In this document: in pieces, positions 21,566-35,295 of the stretch | Layout of the letters: each line of letters begins with the position of its first letter | How positions within the stretch are numbered: the stretch's first letter is position 1 | Source: Yponomeuta sedellus | Lineage: Eukaryota; Arthropoda; Insecta; Lepidoptera; Yponomeutidae | Direction of reading: 5' to 3' | NCBI GenBank assembly: GCA_934045075.1 | Contig: OW203724.1 | Coordinates: 674,501 to 738,500, forward strand | Length of the DNA stretch: 64,000 bases | Made by a program: the position numbers and the translations under genes | Notes under the pieces: model-generated | Seen by the model: only the letters and a program-made list of their open reading frames with translations | Databases searched by the model: none | Told to the model about the DNA's origin: nothing

Positions 21566-22780
21566 CTAGGGGGCGAGCCCCCTGCGCGCTTACGCGCGCC
21601 AACCCCCAGCCGCTCCGAGCTCCGCTCTCCGCGGCGCTCGGCCTAGGGCCTCGCTAGACACTTATTGTAGTGAATTATTGCATGGGAACATGTATGGTCT
21701 CGGCCTTCGGCCTCGGCCTGGACGGAGCTCGGCCTTCGGCCTCGCCGCGGCGGGGTTCCTCGTGCCCGCTCCGCGGAGCTCGGCCTCCGGCCTCGCAAGT
21801 TTGTCTCTTTTTGCTCTTGCGCTGGCACTTGTGCGCCGTAAACTTAACGGTCTCGGCCTTCGGCCTCGGCCTGGACGAAGCTCGGCCTTCGGCCTCGCCG
21901 CAGCGGGGTTCCTCGTGCCCGCTCCGCGGAGCTCGGCCTTCGGCCTCGCAAGTTTGTCCCTCTTTGCTCTTGCGCTGGTAATTGTCCGCCGTAACCTGAA
22001 CGTTCTCGGCCTTTGGCCTCGGCCTGGACGGAGCTCGGCCTTCGGCCTCGCCGCGGCGGGATTTCTCGTGCCCGCTCCGCGGAGCTCGGCCTGCGGCCTC
22101 GCAAGTTTGTCCCTTTTTGCTCTTGCGCTGGTACTTGTGCGCCGCAATTTGAATGGTCTCGGCCTTCGGCCTCGGCCTAAACGGAGCTCGGCCTTCGGCC
22201 TCGCCGCGGCAGAACTTTTTGTGCCCGCTTCGCGAAGCTCGGCCTCCGGCCTCGCAAGTTTGTCTCATTTCTCTATTGAAAAGTCAATTTTAGTACTAAA
22301 TCTCCATACAAAAATTTGTCATTTTCAATCATCAATATCTCGGCCGCCATCTTGAAATTCCAAGATGTCGGATTTTTCTCATATACCTGGGTCCTTTGGC
22401 AACGCGATGCCGCTTACGGCATATCTCCAGCATATGCCCAGTTGGCTGCCGACTTTTTTGCGCAAAGGTCGATTTTTCGGTCGGCTATATCTGCGCCGCC
22501 ATTTTGAATTTCGAACAAGCAAAATTTTTTTTTTCAATCGAATCACTATATCACCATTCTATCAAAATTTCATCCAAATCGGCCGGTAAACGACAGAGTT
22601 AGCACCTTCGCGTAGTGGAACGCGTTCGAAATTCAAAAATCGGCTCCATAGGATGGCTGTATATCGTACATTCCCTACAACTTTCTCATACATCATTTTC
22701 ATCCAAATCGTGCCATTTCCGAGAAAACGTATGGATGTTAGATCAGTGAGTATATCGCATTGTAGCTTTATATATATATA
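21566..22780. repeat. Satellite module A10 (four monomers, alpha1)
   Basis: Twin of A8. It opens the second copy of the ~5.4-kb segmental duplication. Confidence 0.9.
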
Positions 22781-24993
22781 ATGACTCGGGTCGTTCACCC
22801 GGTAGGTATTTGCGGCAGGCAGTACTTGCGGAGGGCTTCTATAGGAAATCGATTTTCAGTACAAAATGTTCATACAAAGTTGGCCTTGATCAATCGTCAA
22901 TAACTCGGCCGGCAATTAGAAACTTCAAAATGTTTGATTTTTCTCAGGGACCTGAATATCTACGTGACACGATGCCATTCACAGATGAGCAATTTTTTTG
23001 ACCTTTGGCCTCCGTCGGTGGTACTAAAGAAATGCATTTTTGTATGAAAATAACTATTTCGGGTGAAATTTTTCTATTATAGTGCGTGATTTTCAAACTT
23101 TAATGAGTCGATGGCCAACTGGAATGCCACAGCACCTCGGCACTAAGTAGCCGCTCCCAGCCGAGTAGTAGTTTTGGCCTTTGGCCTCCAACGGTGGTAC
23201 TAAAGAAATGCATTTTTGTATGAAAATAACTATTTCGGGTGAAATTTTTCTATTAAAGTGGGTGATTTTCAAACTTTAATGGGTCGATGGCCAACTGGAA
23301 TGCCACAGCACCTCGGCACTAAGTAGCCGCTCCCAGCCGAGTAGTAGTTTCGGCCTTTGGCCTCCGTCGGTGGTACTAAAGAAATGCATTTTTGTATGAA
23401 AATAACTATTTCGGGTGAAATTTTTCTATTATAGTGCGTGATTTTCAAACTTTAATGAGTCGATGGCCAACTGGAATGCCACAGCACCTCGGCACTGAGT
23501 AGCCGCTCCCAGCCGAGTAGTAGTTTCGGCCTTTGGCCTCCGTCGGTGGTACTAAAGAAACGCATTTTTGTATGAAAATAACTATTTCGGGTGAAATTTT
23601 TCTATTATAGTGCGTGATTTTCAAACTTTAATGAGTCGATGGCCAACTGGAATGCCACAGCACCTCGGCACTGAGTAACCGCTTCCAGCCGAGTAGTAGT
23701 TTCGGCCTTTGGCCTCCGTCGGTGGTACTAAAGAAACGCATTTTTGTATGAAAATAACTATTTCGGGTGAAATTTTTCTATTAAAGTGGGTGATTTTCAA
23801 ACTTTAATGGGTCGATGGCCAACTGGAATGCCACAGCACCTCGGCACTAAGTAGCCGCTCCCAGCCGAGTAGTAGTTTCGGCCTTTGGCCTCCGTCGGTG
23901 GTACTAAAGAAATGCATTTTTGTATGAAAATAACTATTTCGGGTGAAATTTTTCTATTATAGTGCGTGATTTTCAAACTTTAATGAGTCGATGGCCAACT
24001 GGAATGCCACAGCACCTCGGCACTGAGTAGCCGCTCCCAGCCGAGTAGTAGTTTCGGCCTTTGGCCTCCGTCGGTGGTACTAAAGAAACGCATTTTTGTA
24101 TGAAAATAACTATTTCGGGTGAAATTTTTCTATTATAGTGCGTGATTTTCAAACTTTAATGAGTCGATGGCCAACTGGAATGCCACAGCACCTCGGCACT
24201 GAGTAACCGCTCCCAGCCGAGTAGTAGTTTCGGCCTTTGGCCTCCGTCGGTGGTACTAAAGAAACGCATTTTTGTATGAAAATAACTATTTCGGGTGAAA
24301 TTTTTCTATTATAGTGCGTGATTTTCAAACTTTAATGGGTCGATGGCCAACTGGAATGCCACAGCACCTCGGCGTGGTGACGCCATTCTCAGCCAAGTAC
24401 TCATTTTGGCGCTTAGCCTCTATCGATGGTACAAAAAAATTAAGATTTTCTACGAAAAAGATGATTTTCAGTACAAATTTTTTGTAGAAATTCTCCATAG
24501 TAAATTTGACACCTTTGAAAGCCAATATCTCGGCCGCCATCTTGAAATGTCAGAATGTCGGATTTTTCTCATATACCTGGGTCCTTTGACGACACGATGC
24601 CGTTTACGGCTGGTCCCTGGCATGCGCCCAGTTGGCTGCCGACTTTTTTGCGTAGAGGTCGAAAAAAGGCCGATTTTCGGAGGGCTATAGCTCCGGTGGT
24701 ATTTTGAATTTGGAACGACCGTCGGCGGAACCGAAAATGGCGTGTCGAAGAAAAGGCCGGGTGAAAATTTCATCCAAATCGGTCGGTAAACGACAGAGTT
24801 AGCACCCTCGCGTAGTGGAACGCGTTCGAAATTCAAAAATCGGCTTCATAGGATGGCTGTAATTCATACATTTCCTACAACTTTCTCATACATCATTTTC
24901 GTCCAAATCTTACCGTTTCCGAGAAAACGTATGGATGAATAGATCAGTGAGTATACCGGATTGTAGCTTTATATATATATAATAATAATAATA
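22781..24993. repeat. Satellite module B6 (eight monomers)
   Basis: Twin of B3, followed by a longer (TAA)n junction (about 24980-24994) that explains the small length difference. Confidence 0.9.
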
Positions 24994-27019
24994 ATGACTC
25001 GGGTCGTTCACCCGGTAGGTATTTGCGGCAGGCAGTACTTGCGGAGGGCTTCTATAGGAAATCGATTTTCAGTACAAAATGTTCATACAAAGTTGGCCTT
25101 GATCAATCGTCAATAACTCGGCCGGCAATTAGAAACTTCAAAATGTTTGATTTTTCTCAGGGACCTGAATATCTACGTGACACGATGCCATTCACAGATG
25201 AGCAATTTTTTTGACCTTTGGCCTCCGTCGGTGGTACTAAAGAAATGCATTTTTGTATGAAAATAACTATTTCGGGTGAAATTTTTCTATTATAGTGCGT
25301 GATTTTCAATTTTTAATGAGTCGATGGCCAACTGGAATGCCACAGCACCTCGGCACTAAGTAGCCGCTCCCAGCCGAGTAGTAGTTTTGGCCTTTGGCCT
25401 CCAACGGTGGTACTAAAGAAATGCATTTTTGTATGAAAATAACTATTTCGGGTGAAATTTTTCTATTAAAGTGGGTGATTTTCAAACTTTAATGGGTCGA
25501 TGGCCAACTGGAATGCCACAGCACCTCGGCACTAAGTAGCCGCTCCCAGCCGAGTAGTAGTTTCGGCCTTTGGCCTCCGTCGGTGGTACTAAAGAAATGC
25601 ATTTTTGTATGAAAATAACTATTTCGGGTGAAATTTTTCTATTATAGTGCGTGATTTTCAAACTTTAATGAGTCGATGGCCAACTGGAATGCCACAGCAC
25701 CTCGGCACTAAGTAGCCGCTCCCAGCCGAGTAGTAGTTTTGGCCTTTGGCCTCCAACGGTGGTACTAAAGAAATGCATTTTTGTATGAAAATAACTATTT
25801 CGGGTGAAATTTTTCTATTAAAGTGGGTGATTTTCAAACTTTAATGGGTCGATGGCCAACTGGAATGCCACAGCACCTCGGCACTAAGTAGCCGCTCCCA
25901 GCCGAGTAGTAGTTTCGGCCTTTGGCCTCCGTCGGTGGTACTAAAGAAATGCATTTTTGTATGAAAATAACTATTTCGGGTGAAATTTTTCTATTATAGT
26001 GCGTGATTTTCAAACTTTAATGAGTCGATGGCCAACTGGAATGCCACAGCACCTCGGCACTAAGTAGCCGCTCCCAGCCGAGTAGTAGTTTTGGCCTTTG
26101 GCCTCCAACGGTGGTACTAAAGAAATGCATTTTTGTATGAAAATAACTATTTCGGGTGAAATTTTTCTATTAAAGTGGGTGATTTTCAAACTTTAATGGG
26201 TCGATGGCCAACTGGAATGCCACAGCACCTCGGCACTAAGTAGCCGCTCCCAGCCGAGTAGTAGTTTTGGCCTTTGGCCTCCAACGGTGGTACTAAAGAA
26301 ATGCATTTTTGTATGAAAATAACTATTTCGGGTGAAATTTTTCTATTAAAGTGGGTGATTTTCAAACTTTAATGGGTCGATGGCCAACTGGAATGCCACA
26401 GCACCTCGGCGTGGTGACGCCATTCTCAGCCAAGTACTCATTTTGGCGCTTAGCCTCTATCGATGGTACAAAAAAATTAAGATTTTCTACGAAAAAGATG
26501 ATTTTCAGTACAAATTTTTTGTAGAAATTCTCCATAGTAAATTTGACACCTTTGAAAGCCAATATCTCAGCCGCCATCTTGAAATGTCAGAATGTCGGAT
26601 TTTTCTCATATACCTGGGTCCTTTGACGACACGATGCCGTTTACGGCTGGTCCCTGGCATGCGCCCAGTTGGCTGCCGACTTTTTTGCGTAGAGGTCGAA
26701 AAAAGGCCGATTTTCGGAGGGCTATAGCTCCGGTGGTATTTTGAATTTGGAACGACCGTCGGCGGAACCGAAAATGGCGTGTCGAAGAAAAGGCCGGGTG
26801 AAAATTTCATCCAAATCGGTCGGTAAACGACAGAGTTAGCACCCTCGCGTAGTGGAACGCGTTCGAAATTCAAAAATCGGCTCCATAGGATGGCTGTATA
26901 TCGTACATTCCCTACAACTTTCTCATACATCATTTTCATCCAAATCGTGCCATTTCGGAGAAAACGTATGGATGTTAGATCAGTGAGTATATCGCATTGT
27001 AGCTTTATATATATATAAT
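24994..27019. repeat. Satellite module B7 (seven monomers)
   Basis: Twin of B4, including the rare CAATTTTTAATGAG variant near 25308. It closes the second copy of the segmental duplication. Confidence 0.9.
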
Positions 27020-28339
27020 ATGACTCGGGTCGTTCACCCGGTAGGTATTTGCGGCAGGCAGTACTTGCGGAGGGCTTCTATAGGAAATCGATTTTCAGTA
27101 CAAAATGTTCATACAAAGTTGGCCTTCATCAATCGTCAATAACTCGGCCGGCAATTAGAAATTTCAAAATGTTTGATTTTTCTCAGGGACCTGAATATCT
27201 ACGTGACACGATGCCATTCACAGACGAGCAATTTTTTTGGCCTTTGGCCTCCACCTGTGGTACTAAAAAAATGCATTTTTGTATGAAAAATCCTATTTCG
27301 GGTGTTTTTTTTCTATTAAAGTGCGTGATTTTCAAACTTTAATGAGTCGATGGCCAACTGGAATGCCACAGCACCTCGGCACTAAGTAGCCGCTCCCAGC
27401 CGAGTAGTAGTTTCGGCCTTTGGCCTCCGTCGGTGGTACTAAAGAAATGCATTTTTGTATGAAAATAACTATTTCGGGTGAAATTTTTCTATTATAGTGC
27501 GTGATTTTCAAACTTTAATGAGTCGATGGCCAACTGGAATGCTACAGCACCTCGGCACTGAGTAGCCGCTCCCAGCCGAGTAGTAGTTTCGGCCTTTGGC
27601 CTTTGTCGGTGGTACTAAAGAAACGCATTTTTGTATGAAAATAACTATTTCGGGTGAAATTTTTCTATTATAGTGCGTGATTTTCAAACTTTAATGGGTC
27701 GATGGCCAACTGGAATGCCACAGCACCTCGGCGTGGTGACGCCATTCTCAGCCAAGTACTCATTTTGGCGCTTAGCCTCTATCGATGGTACAAAAAAATT
27801 AAGATTTTCTACGAAAAAGATGATTTTCAGTACAAATTTTTTGTAGAAATTCTCCATAGTAAATTTGACACCTTTGAAAGCCAATATCTCGGCCGCCATC
27901 TTGAAATGTCAGAATGTCGGATTTTTCTCATATACCTGGGTCCTTTGACGACACGATGCCGTTTACGGCTGGTCCCTGGCATGCGCCCAGTTGGCTGCCG
28001 ACTTTTTTGCGTAGAGGTCGAAAAAAGGCCGATTTTCGGAGGGCTATAGCTCCGGTGGTATTTTGAATTTGGAACGGCCGTCGGCGGAACCGAAAATGGC
28101 GTGTCGAAGAAAAGGCCGGGTGAAAATTTCATCCAAATCGGTCGGTAAACGACAGAGTTAGCACCCTCGCGTAGTGGAACGCGTTCGAAATTCAAAAATC
28201 GGCTCCATAGGATGGCCGTATATCGTACATTCCCTACAACTTTGTCATACATCATTTTCGTCCAACTCGTGCCATTTCCGAGAAAACGTATTATGTTAGA
28301 TCAGTGAGTATACCGGATTGCAGCTTTATATATATATAA
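27020..28339. repeat. Satellite module B8 (three monomers)
   Basis: B1-type module with CCACCTGTGG in the first monomer and a second-type tail (GGCCGTATATCG, CCAACTCGTGCC). Confidence 0.9.
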
Positions 28340-29403
28340 CTAGGGGGCGAGCCCCCTGCGCGCTTACGCGCGCCAACCCCCAGCCGCTCCGAGCTCCGCT
28401 CTCCGCGGCGCTCGGCCTAGGGCCTCGCTAGACACTTATTGTAGTGAATTGTTGCATGGGAACATGTATGGTCTCGGCCTTCGGCCTCGGCCTGGACGGA
28501 GCTCGGCCTTCGGCCTCGCCGCGGCGGGGTTCCTCGTGCCCGCTCCGCGGAGCTCGGCCTCCGGCCTCGCAAGTTTGTCCCTCTTTGCTCTTGCGCTGGT
28601 ACTTATGCACCGTAAATTGAACGGTCTCGGCCTTCGGCCTCGGCCTGGACGGAGCTCGGCCTTCGGCCTCGCCGCGGCGGGGTTCCTCGTGCCCGCTTCG
28701 CGGAGCTCGGCCTCCGGCCTCGCAAGTTTGTCCCATTTTACTTTTCGCTGGTACTTGTGCGCCGTAACCTGAATGGTCTCGGCCTTCGGCCTCGGCCTAA
28801 ACGGAGCTCGGCCTTCGGCCTCGCCGCGGCAGAACTTTTTGTGCCCGCTTCGCGGAGCTCAGCCTCCGGCCTCGCAAGTTTGTCCCATTTCTCTGTTGAA
28901 AAGTCAATTTTAGTACTAAATCTCCATACAAAAATTTGTCATTTTCAATCATCAATATCTCGGCCGCCATCTTGAAATTCCAAGATGTCGGATTTTTCTC
29001 ATATACCTGGGTCCTTTGGCAACGCGATGCCGCTTACGGCATATCTCCAGCATATGCCCAGTTGGCTGCCGACTTTTTTGCGCAAAGGTCGATTTTTCGG
29101 TCGGCTATATCTGCGCCGCCATTTTGAATTTCGAACAACCAAAATTTTTTTTTTCAATCGGATTACTATATCACCATTCTATCAAAATTTCATCCAAATC
29201 GGCCTGTAAACGACAGAGTTAGCACCTTCGCGTAGTGGAACGCGTTCGAAATTCAAAAATCGGCTTCATAGGATGGCTGTAATTCATACATTTCCTACAA
29301 CTTTCTCATACATCATTTTCGTCCAAATCTTACCGTTTCCGAGAAAACGTATGGATGAATAGATCAGTGAGTATACCGGATTGTAGCTTTATATATATAT
29401 AAT
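28340..29403. repeat. Satellite module A11 (three monomers, alpha3)
   Basis: Alpha3 module paired with B8. The B8+A11 pair is a 2384-bp dimer also seen as B1+A4 and, nearly, as B9+A12. Confidence 0.9.
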
Positions 29404-30723
29404 ATGACTCGGGTCGTTCACCCGGTAGGTATTTGCGGCAGGCAGTACTTGCGGAGGGCTTCTATAGGAAATCGATTTTCAGTACAAAATGTTCATACAA
29501 AGTTGGCCTTCATCAATCGTCAATAACTCGGCCGGCAATTAGAAATTTCAAAATGTTTGATTTTTCTCAGGGACCTGAATATCTACGTGACACGATGCCA
29601 TTCACAGACGAGCAATTTTTTTGGCCTTTGGCCTCCACCTGTGGTACTAAAAAAATGCATTTTTGTATGAAAAATCCTATTTCGGGTGTTTTTTTTCTAT
29701 TAAAGTGCGTGATTTTCAAACTTTAATGAGTCGATGGCCAACTGGAATGCCACAGCACCTCGGCACTAAGTAGCCGCTCCCAGCCGAGTAGTAGTTTCGG
29801 CCTTTGGCCTCCGTCGGTGGTACTAAAGAAATGCATTTTTGTATGAAAATAACTATTTCGGGTGAAATTTTTCTATTATAGTGCGTGATTTTCAAACTTT
29901 AATGAGTCGATGGCCAACTGGAATGCTACAGCACCTCGGCACTGAGTAGCCGCTCCCAGCCGAGTAGTAGTTTCGGCCTTTGGCCTTTGTCGGTGGTACT
30001 AAAGAAACGCATTTTTGTATGAAAATAACTATTTCGGGTGAAATTTTTCTATTATAGTGCGTGATTTTCAAACTTTAATGGGTCGATGGCCAACTGGAAT
30101 GCCACAGCACCTCGGCGTGGTGACGCCATTCTCAGCCAAGTACTCATTTTGGCGCTTAGCCTCTATCGATGGTACAAAAAAATTAAGATTTTCTACGAAA
30201 AAGATGATTTTCAGTACAATTTTTTTGTAGAAATTCTCCATAGTAAATTTGACACCTTTGAAAGCCAATATCTCGGCCGCCATCTTGAAATGTCAGAATG
30301 TCGGATTTTTCTCATATACCTGGGTCCTTTGACGACACGATGCCGTTTACGGCTGGTCCCTGGCATGCGCCCAGTTGGCTGCCGACTTTTTTGCGTAGAG
30401 GTCGAAAAAAGGCCGATTTTCGGAGGGCTATAGCTCCGGTGGTATTTTGAATTTGGAACGGCCGTCGGCGGAACCGAAAATGGCGTGTCGAAGAAAAGGC
30501 CGGGTGAAAATTTCATCCAAATCGGTCGGTAAACGACAGAGTTAGCACCCTCGCGTAGTGGAACGCGTTCGAAATTCAAAAATCGGCTCCATAGGATGGC
30601 CGTATATCGTACATTCCCTACAACTTTGTCATACATCATTTTCGTCCAACTCGTGCCATTTCCGAGAAAACGTATTATGTTAGATCAGTGAGTATACCGG
30701 ATTGCAGCTTTATATATATATAA
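29404..30723. repeat. Satellite module B9 (three monomers)
   Basis: B1-type. It differs by one base in the shared half (ACAATTTTTTTGTAG near 30216). Confidence 0.9.
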
Positions 30724-31785
30724 CTAGGGGGCGAGCCCCCTGCGCGCTTACGCGCGCCAACCCCCAGCCGCTCCGAGCTCCGCTCTCCGCGGCGCTCGGC
30801 CTAGGGCCTCGCTAGACACTTATTGTAGTGAATTGTTGCATGGGAACATGTATGGTCTCGGCCTTCGGCCTCGGCCTGGACGGAGCTCGGCCTTCGGCCT
30901 CGCCGCGGCGGGGTTCCTCGTGCCCGCTCCGCGGAGCTCGGCCTCCGGCCTCGCAAGTTTGTCCCTCTTTGCTCTTGCGCTGGTACTTATGCACCGTAAA
31001 TTGAACGGTCTCGGCCTTCGGCCTCGGCCTGGACGGAGCTCGGCCTTCGGCCTCGCCGCGGCGGGGTTCCTCGTGCCCGCTTCGCGGAGCTCGGCCTCCG
31101 GCCTCGCAAGTTTGTCCCATTTTACTTTTCGCTGGTACTTGTGCGCCGTAACCTGAATGGTCTCGGCCTTCGGCCTCGGCCTAAACGGAGCTCGGCCTTC
31201 GGCCTCGCCGCGGCAGAACTTTTTGTGCCCGCTTCGCGGAGCTCAGCCTCCGGCCTCGCAAGTTTGTCCCATTTCTCTGTTGAAAAGTCAATTTTAGTAC
31301 TAAATCTCCATACAAAAATTTGTCATTTTCAATCATCAATATCTCGGCCGCCATCTTGAAATTCCAAGATGTCGGATTTTTCTCATATACCTGGGTCCTT
31401 TGGCAACGCGATGCCGCTTACGGCATATCTCCAGCATATGCCCAGTTGGCTGCCGACTTTTTTGCGCAAAGGTCGATTTTTCGGTCGGCTATATCTGCGC
31501 CGCCATTTTGAATTTCGAACAACCAAAATTTTTTTTTTCAATCGGATTACTATATCACCATTCTATCAAAATTTCATCCAAATCGGCCTGTAAACGACAG
31601 AGTTAGCACCTTCGCGTAGTGGAACGCGTTCGAAATTCAAAAATCGGCTTCATAGGATGGCTGTAATTCATACATTTCCTACAACTTTCTCATACATCAT
31701 TTTCGTCCAAATCTTACCGTTTCCGAGAAAACGTATGGATGAATAGATCAGTGAGTATACCGGATTGTAGCTTTATATATATATA
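30724..31785. repeat. Satellite module A12 (three monomers, alpha3)
   Basis: Alpha3. The junction on its right is two bases shorter than usual (TATAATGACTC). Confidence 0.9.
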
Positions 31786-32931
31786 ATGACTCGGGTCGTT
31801 CACCCGGTAGGTATTTGCGGCAGGCAGTACTTGCGGAGGGCTTCTATAGGAAATCGATTTTCAGTACAAAATGTTCATACAAAGTTGGCCTTCATCAATC
31901 GTCAATAACTCGGCCGGCAATTAGAAATTTCAAAATGTTTGATTTTTCTCAGGGACCTGAATATCTACGTGACACGATGCCATTCACAGACGAGCAATTT
32001 TTTTGGCCTTTGGCCTCCACCTGTGGTACTAAAAAAATGCATTTTTGTATGAAAAATCCTATTTCGGGTGTTTTTTTTCTATTAAAGTGCGTGATTTTCA
32101 AACTTTAATGAGTCGATGGCCAACTGGAATGCCACAGCACCTCGGCACTAAGTAGCCGCTCCCAGCCGAGTAGTAGTTTCGGCCTTTGGCCTCCGTCGGT
32201 GGTACTAAAGAAATGCATTTTTGTATGAAAAGTCCTATTTTGGGTGAAAATTTTCTATTAAAGTGGGTGATTTTCAAACTTTAATGGGTCGATGGCCCAC
32301 TTGAATGCTGCAGTACCTCGGCGTGGTGACGCCATTCCCAGCCAAGTACTCATTTCGGCGCTTAGCCTCCGTCGATAGTACAAAAAAATTACGATTTTCT
32401 ACGAAAAAGATGATTTTCAGTACAAATTTTTTGTAGAAATTCTCCATAGTAAATTTGACACCTTTGAAAGCCAATATCTCAGCCGCCATCTTGAAATGTC
32501 AGAATGTCGGATTTTTCTCATATACCTGGGTCCTTTGACGACACGATGCCGTTTACCGCTGGTCCCTGGCATGCGCCCAGTTGGCTGCCGACTTTTTTGC
32601 GTAGAGGTCGAAAAAAGGCCGATTTTCGGAGGGCTATAGCTCCGGTGGTATTTTGAATTTGGAACGACCGTCGGCGGAACCGAAAATGGCGTGTCGAAGA
32701 AAAGGCCGGGTGAAAATTTCATCCAAATCGGTCGGTAAACGACAGAGTTAGCACCCTCGCGTAGTGGAACGCGTTCGAAATTCAAAAATCGGCTTCATAG
32801 GATGGCTGTAATTCATACATTTCCTACAACTTTCTCATACATCATTTTCGTCCAAATCTTACCGTTTCGGAGAAAACGTATGGATGAATAGATCAGTGAG
32901 TATATCGCATTGTAGCTTTATATATATATAA
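31786..32931. repeat. Satellite module B10 (two monomers)
   Basis: Short B with the private marker GATGGCCCACTTGAATGCTG, shared only with B11 and B12. First half of the first 2364-bp dimer. Confidence 0.9.
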
Positions 32932-34149
32932 CTAGGGGGCGAGCCCCCTGCGCGCTTACGCGCGCCAACCCCCAGCCGCTCCGAGCTGCGCTCTCCGCGG
33001 CGCTCGGCCTAGGGCCTCGCTAGACACTTATCGTAGTGAATTGTTGCATGGGAACATGTGTCGTCTCGGCCTTCGGCCTCGGCCTGGACGGAGCTCGGCC
33101 TTCGGCCTCGCCGCGGCGGGGTTCCTCGTGCCCGCTCCGCGGAGCTCGGCCTCCGGCCTCGCAAGTTTGTCCCTCTTTGCTCTTGCGCTGGTACTTATGC
33201 ACCGTAAATTGAACGGTCTAGGCCTTCGGCCTCGGCCTGGACGGAGCTCGGCCTTCGGCCTCGCCGCGGCGGGGTTCCTCGTGCCCGCTTCGCGGAGCTC
33301 GGCCTCCGGCCTCGCAAGTTTGTCCCATTTTGCTTTTGCGCTGGTACTTGTGCGCCGTAACCTGAATGGTCTCGGCCTTCGGCCTCGGCCTAAACGGAGC
33401 TCGGCCTTCGGCCTCGCCGCGGCGGAGTTCCTCGTGCCCGCTCCGCGGAGCTCGGCCTCCGGCCTCGCAAGTTTGTCCCTTTTTGCTTTTGCGCTGGTAC
33501 TTGTGCGCTATAACTTGAATCGTCTCGGCCTTCGGCCTCGGCCTAAACGGAGCTCGGCCTTCGGCCTCGCCGCGGCAGAACTTTTTGTGCCCGCTTCGCG
33601 GAGCTCGGCCTCCGGCCTCGCAAGTTTGTCCCATTTCTCTGTTGAAAAGTCAATTTTAGTACTAAATCTCCATACAAAAATTTGTCATTTTCAATCATCA
33701 ATATCTCGGCCGCCATCTTAAAATTCCAAGATGTCGGATTTTTCTCATATACCTGGGTCCTTTGGCAACGCGATGCCGTTTACGGCATATCTCCAGCATA
33801 TGCCCAGTTGGCTGCCGACTTTTTGGCGCAAAGGTCGATTTTTCGGTCGGCTATATCTGCGCCGCCATTTTGAATTTCGAACAACCAAATTTTTTTTTTT
33901 CAATCGGATCACTATATCACCATTCTATCAAAATTTCATCCAAATCGGCCGGTAAACTACAGAGTTAGCACCTTCGAGTAGTGGAACGCGTTCGAAATTC
34001 AAAAATCGGCTTCATAGGATGGCTGTAATTCATACATTTTCTACAACTTTCTCATACATCATTTTCGTCCAAATCTTACCGTTTCCGAGAAAACGTATGG
34101 ATGAATAGATCAGTGAGTATACCGGATTGTAGCTTTATATATATATAAT
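32932..34149. repeat. Satellite module A13 (four monomers, alpha2)
   Basis: Alpha2 with GTCTAGGCC and TTTGTCCCTCTTTGCTC in the first spacer. I saw no differences from A14 and A15. Confidence 0.9.
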
Positions 34150-35295
34150 ATGACTCGGGTCGTTCACCCGGTAGGTATTTGCGGCAGGCAGTACTTGCGG
34201 AGGGCTTCTATAGGAAATCGATTTTCAGTACAAAATGTTCATACAAAGTTGGCCTTCATCAATCGTCAATAACTCGGCCGGCAATTAGAAATTTCAAAAT
34301 GTTTGATTTTTCTCAGGGACCTGAATATCTACGTGACACGATGCCATTCACAGACGAGCAATTTTTTTGGCCTTTGGCCTCCACCTGTGGTACTAAAAAA
34401 ATGCATTTTTGTATGAAAAATCCTATTTCGGGTGTTTTTTTTCTATTAAAGTGCGTGATTTTCAAACTTTAATGAGTCGATGGCCAACTGGAATGCCACA
34501 GCACCTCGGCACTAAGTAGCCGCTCCCAGCCGAGTAGTAGTTTCGGCCTTTGGCCTCCGTCGGTGGTACTAAAGAAATGCATTTTTGTATGAAAAGTCCT
34601 ATTTTGGGTGAAAATTTTCTATTAAAGTGGGTGATTTTCAAACTTTAATGGGTCGATGGCCCACTTGAATGCTGCAGTACCTCGGCGTGGTGACGCCATT
34701 CCCAGCCAAGTACTCATTTCGGCGCTTAGCCTCCGTCGATAGTACAAAAAAATTACGATTTTCTACGAAAAAGATGATTTTCAGTACAAATTTTTTGTAG
34801 AAATTCTCCATAGTAAATTTGACACCTTTGAAAGCCAATATCTCAGCCGCCATCTTGAAATGTCAGAATGTCGGATTTTTCTCATATACCTGGGTCCTTT
34901 GACGACACGATGCCGTTTACCGCTGGTCCCTGGCATGCGCCCAGTTGGCTGCCGACTTTTTTGCGTAGAGGTCGAAAAAAGGCCGATTTTCGGAGGGCTA
35001 TAGCTCCGGTGGTATTTTGAATTTGGAACGACCGTCGGCGGAACCGAAAATGGCGTGTCGAAGAAAAGGCCGGGTGAAAATTTCATCCAAATCGGTCGGT
35101 AAACGACAGAGTTAGCACCCTCGCGTAGTGGAACGCGTTCGAAATTCAAAAATCGGCTTCATAGGATGGCTGTAATTCATACATTTCCTACAACTTTCTC
35201 ATACATCATTTTCGTCCAAATCTTACCGTTTCGGAGAAAACGTATGGATGAATAGATCAGTGAGTATATCGCATTGTAGCTTTATATATATATAA
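34150..35295. repeat. Satellite module B11 (two monomers)
   Basis: Same as B10 except for the TA junction. Second copy in the run of B+A dimers. Confidence 0.9.

Noticed and set aside
13757..27019. Array duplication as a pure assembly error
   Set aside because: The two copies differ by substitutions and TAA counts and have different right neighbours. Read depth would still be needed to settle it.
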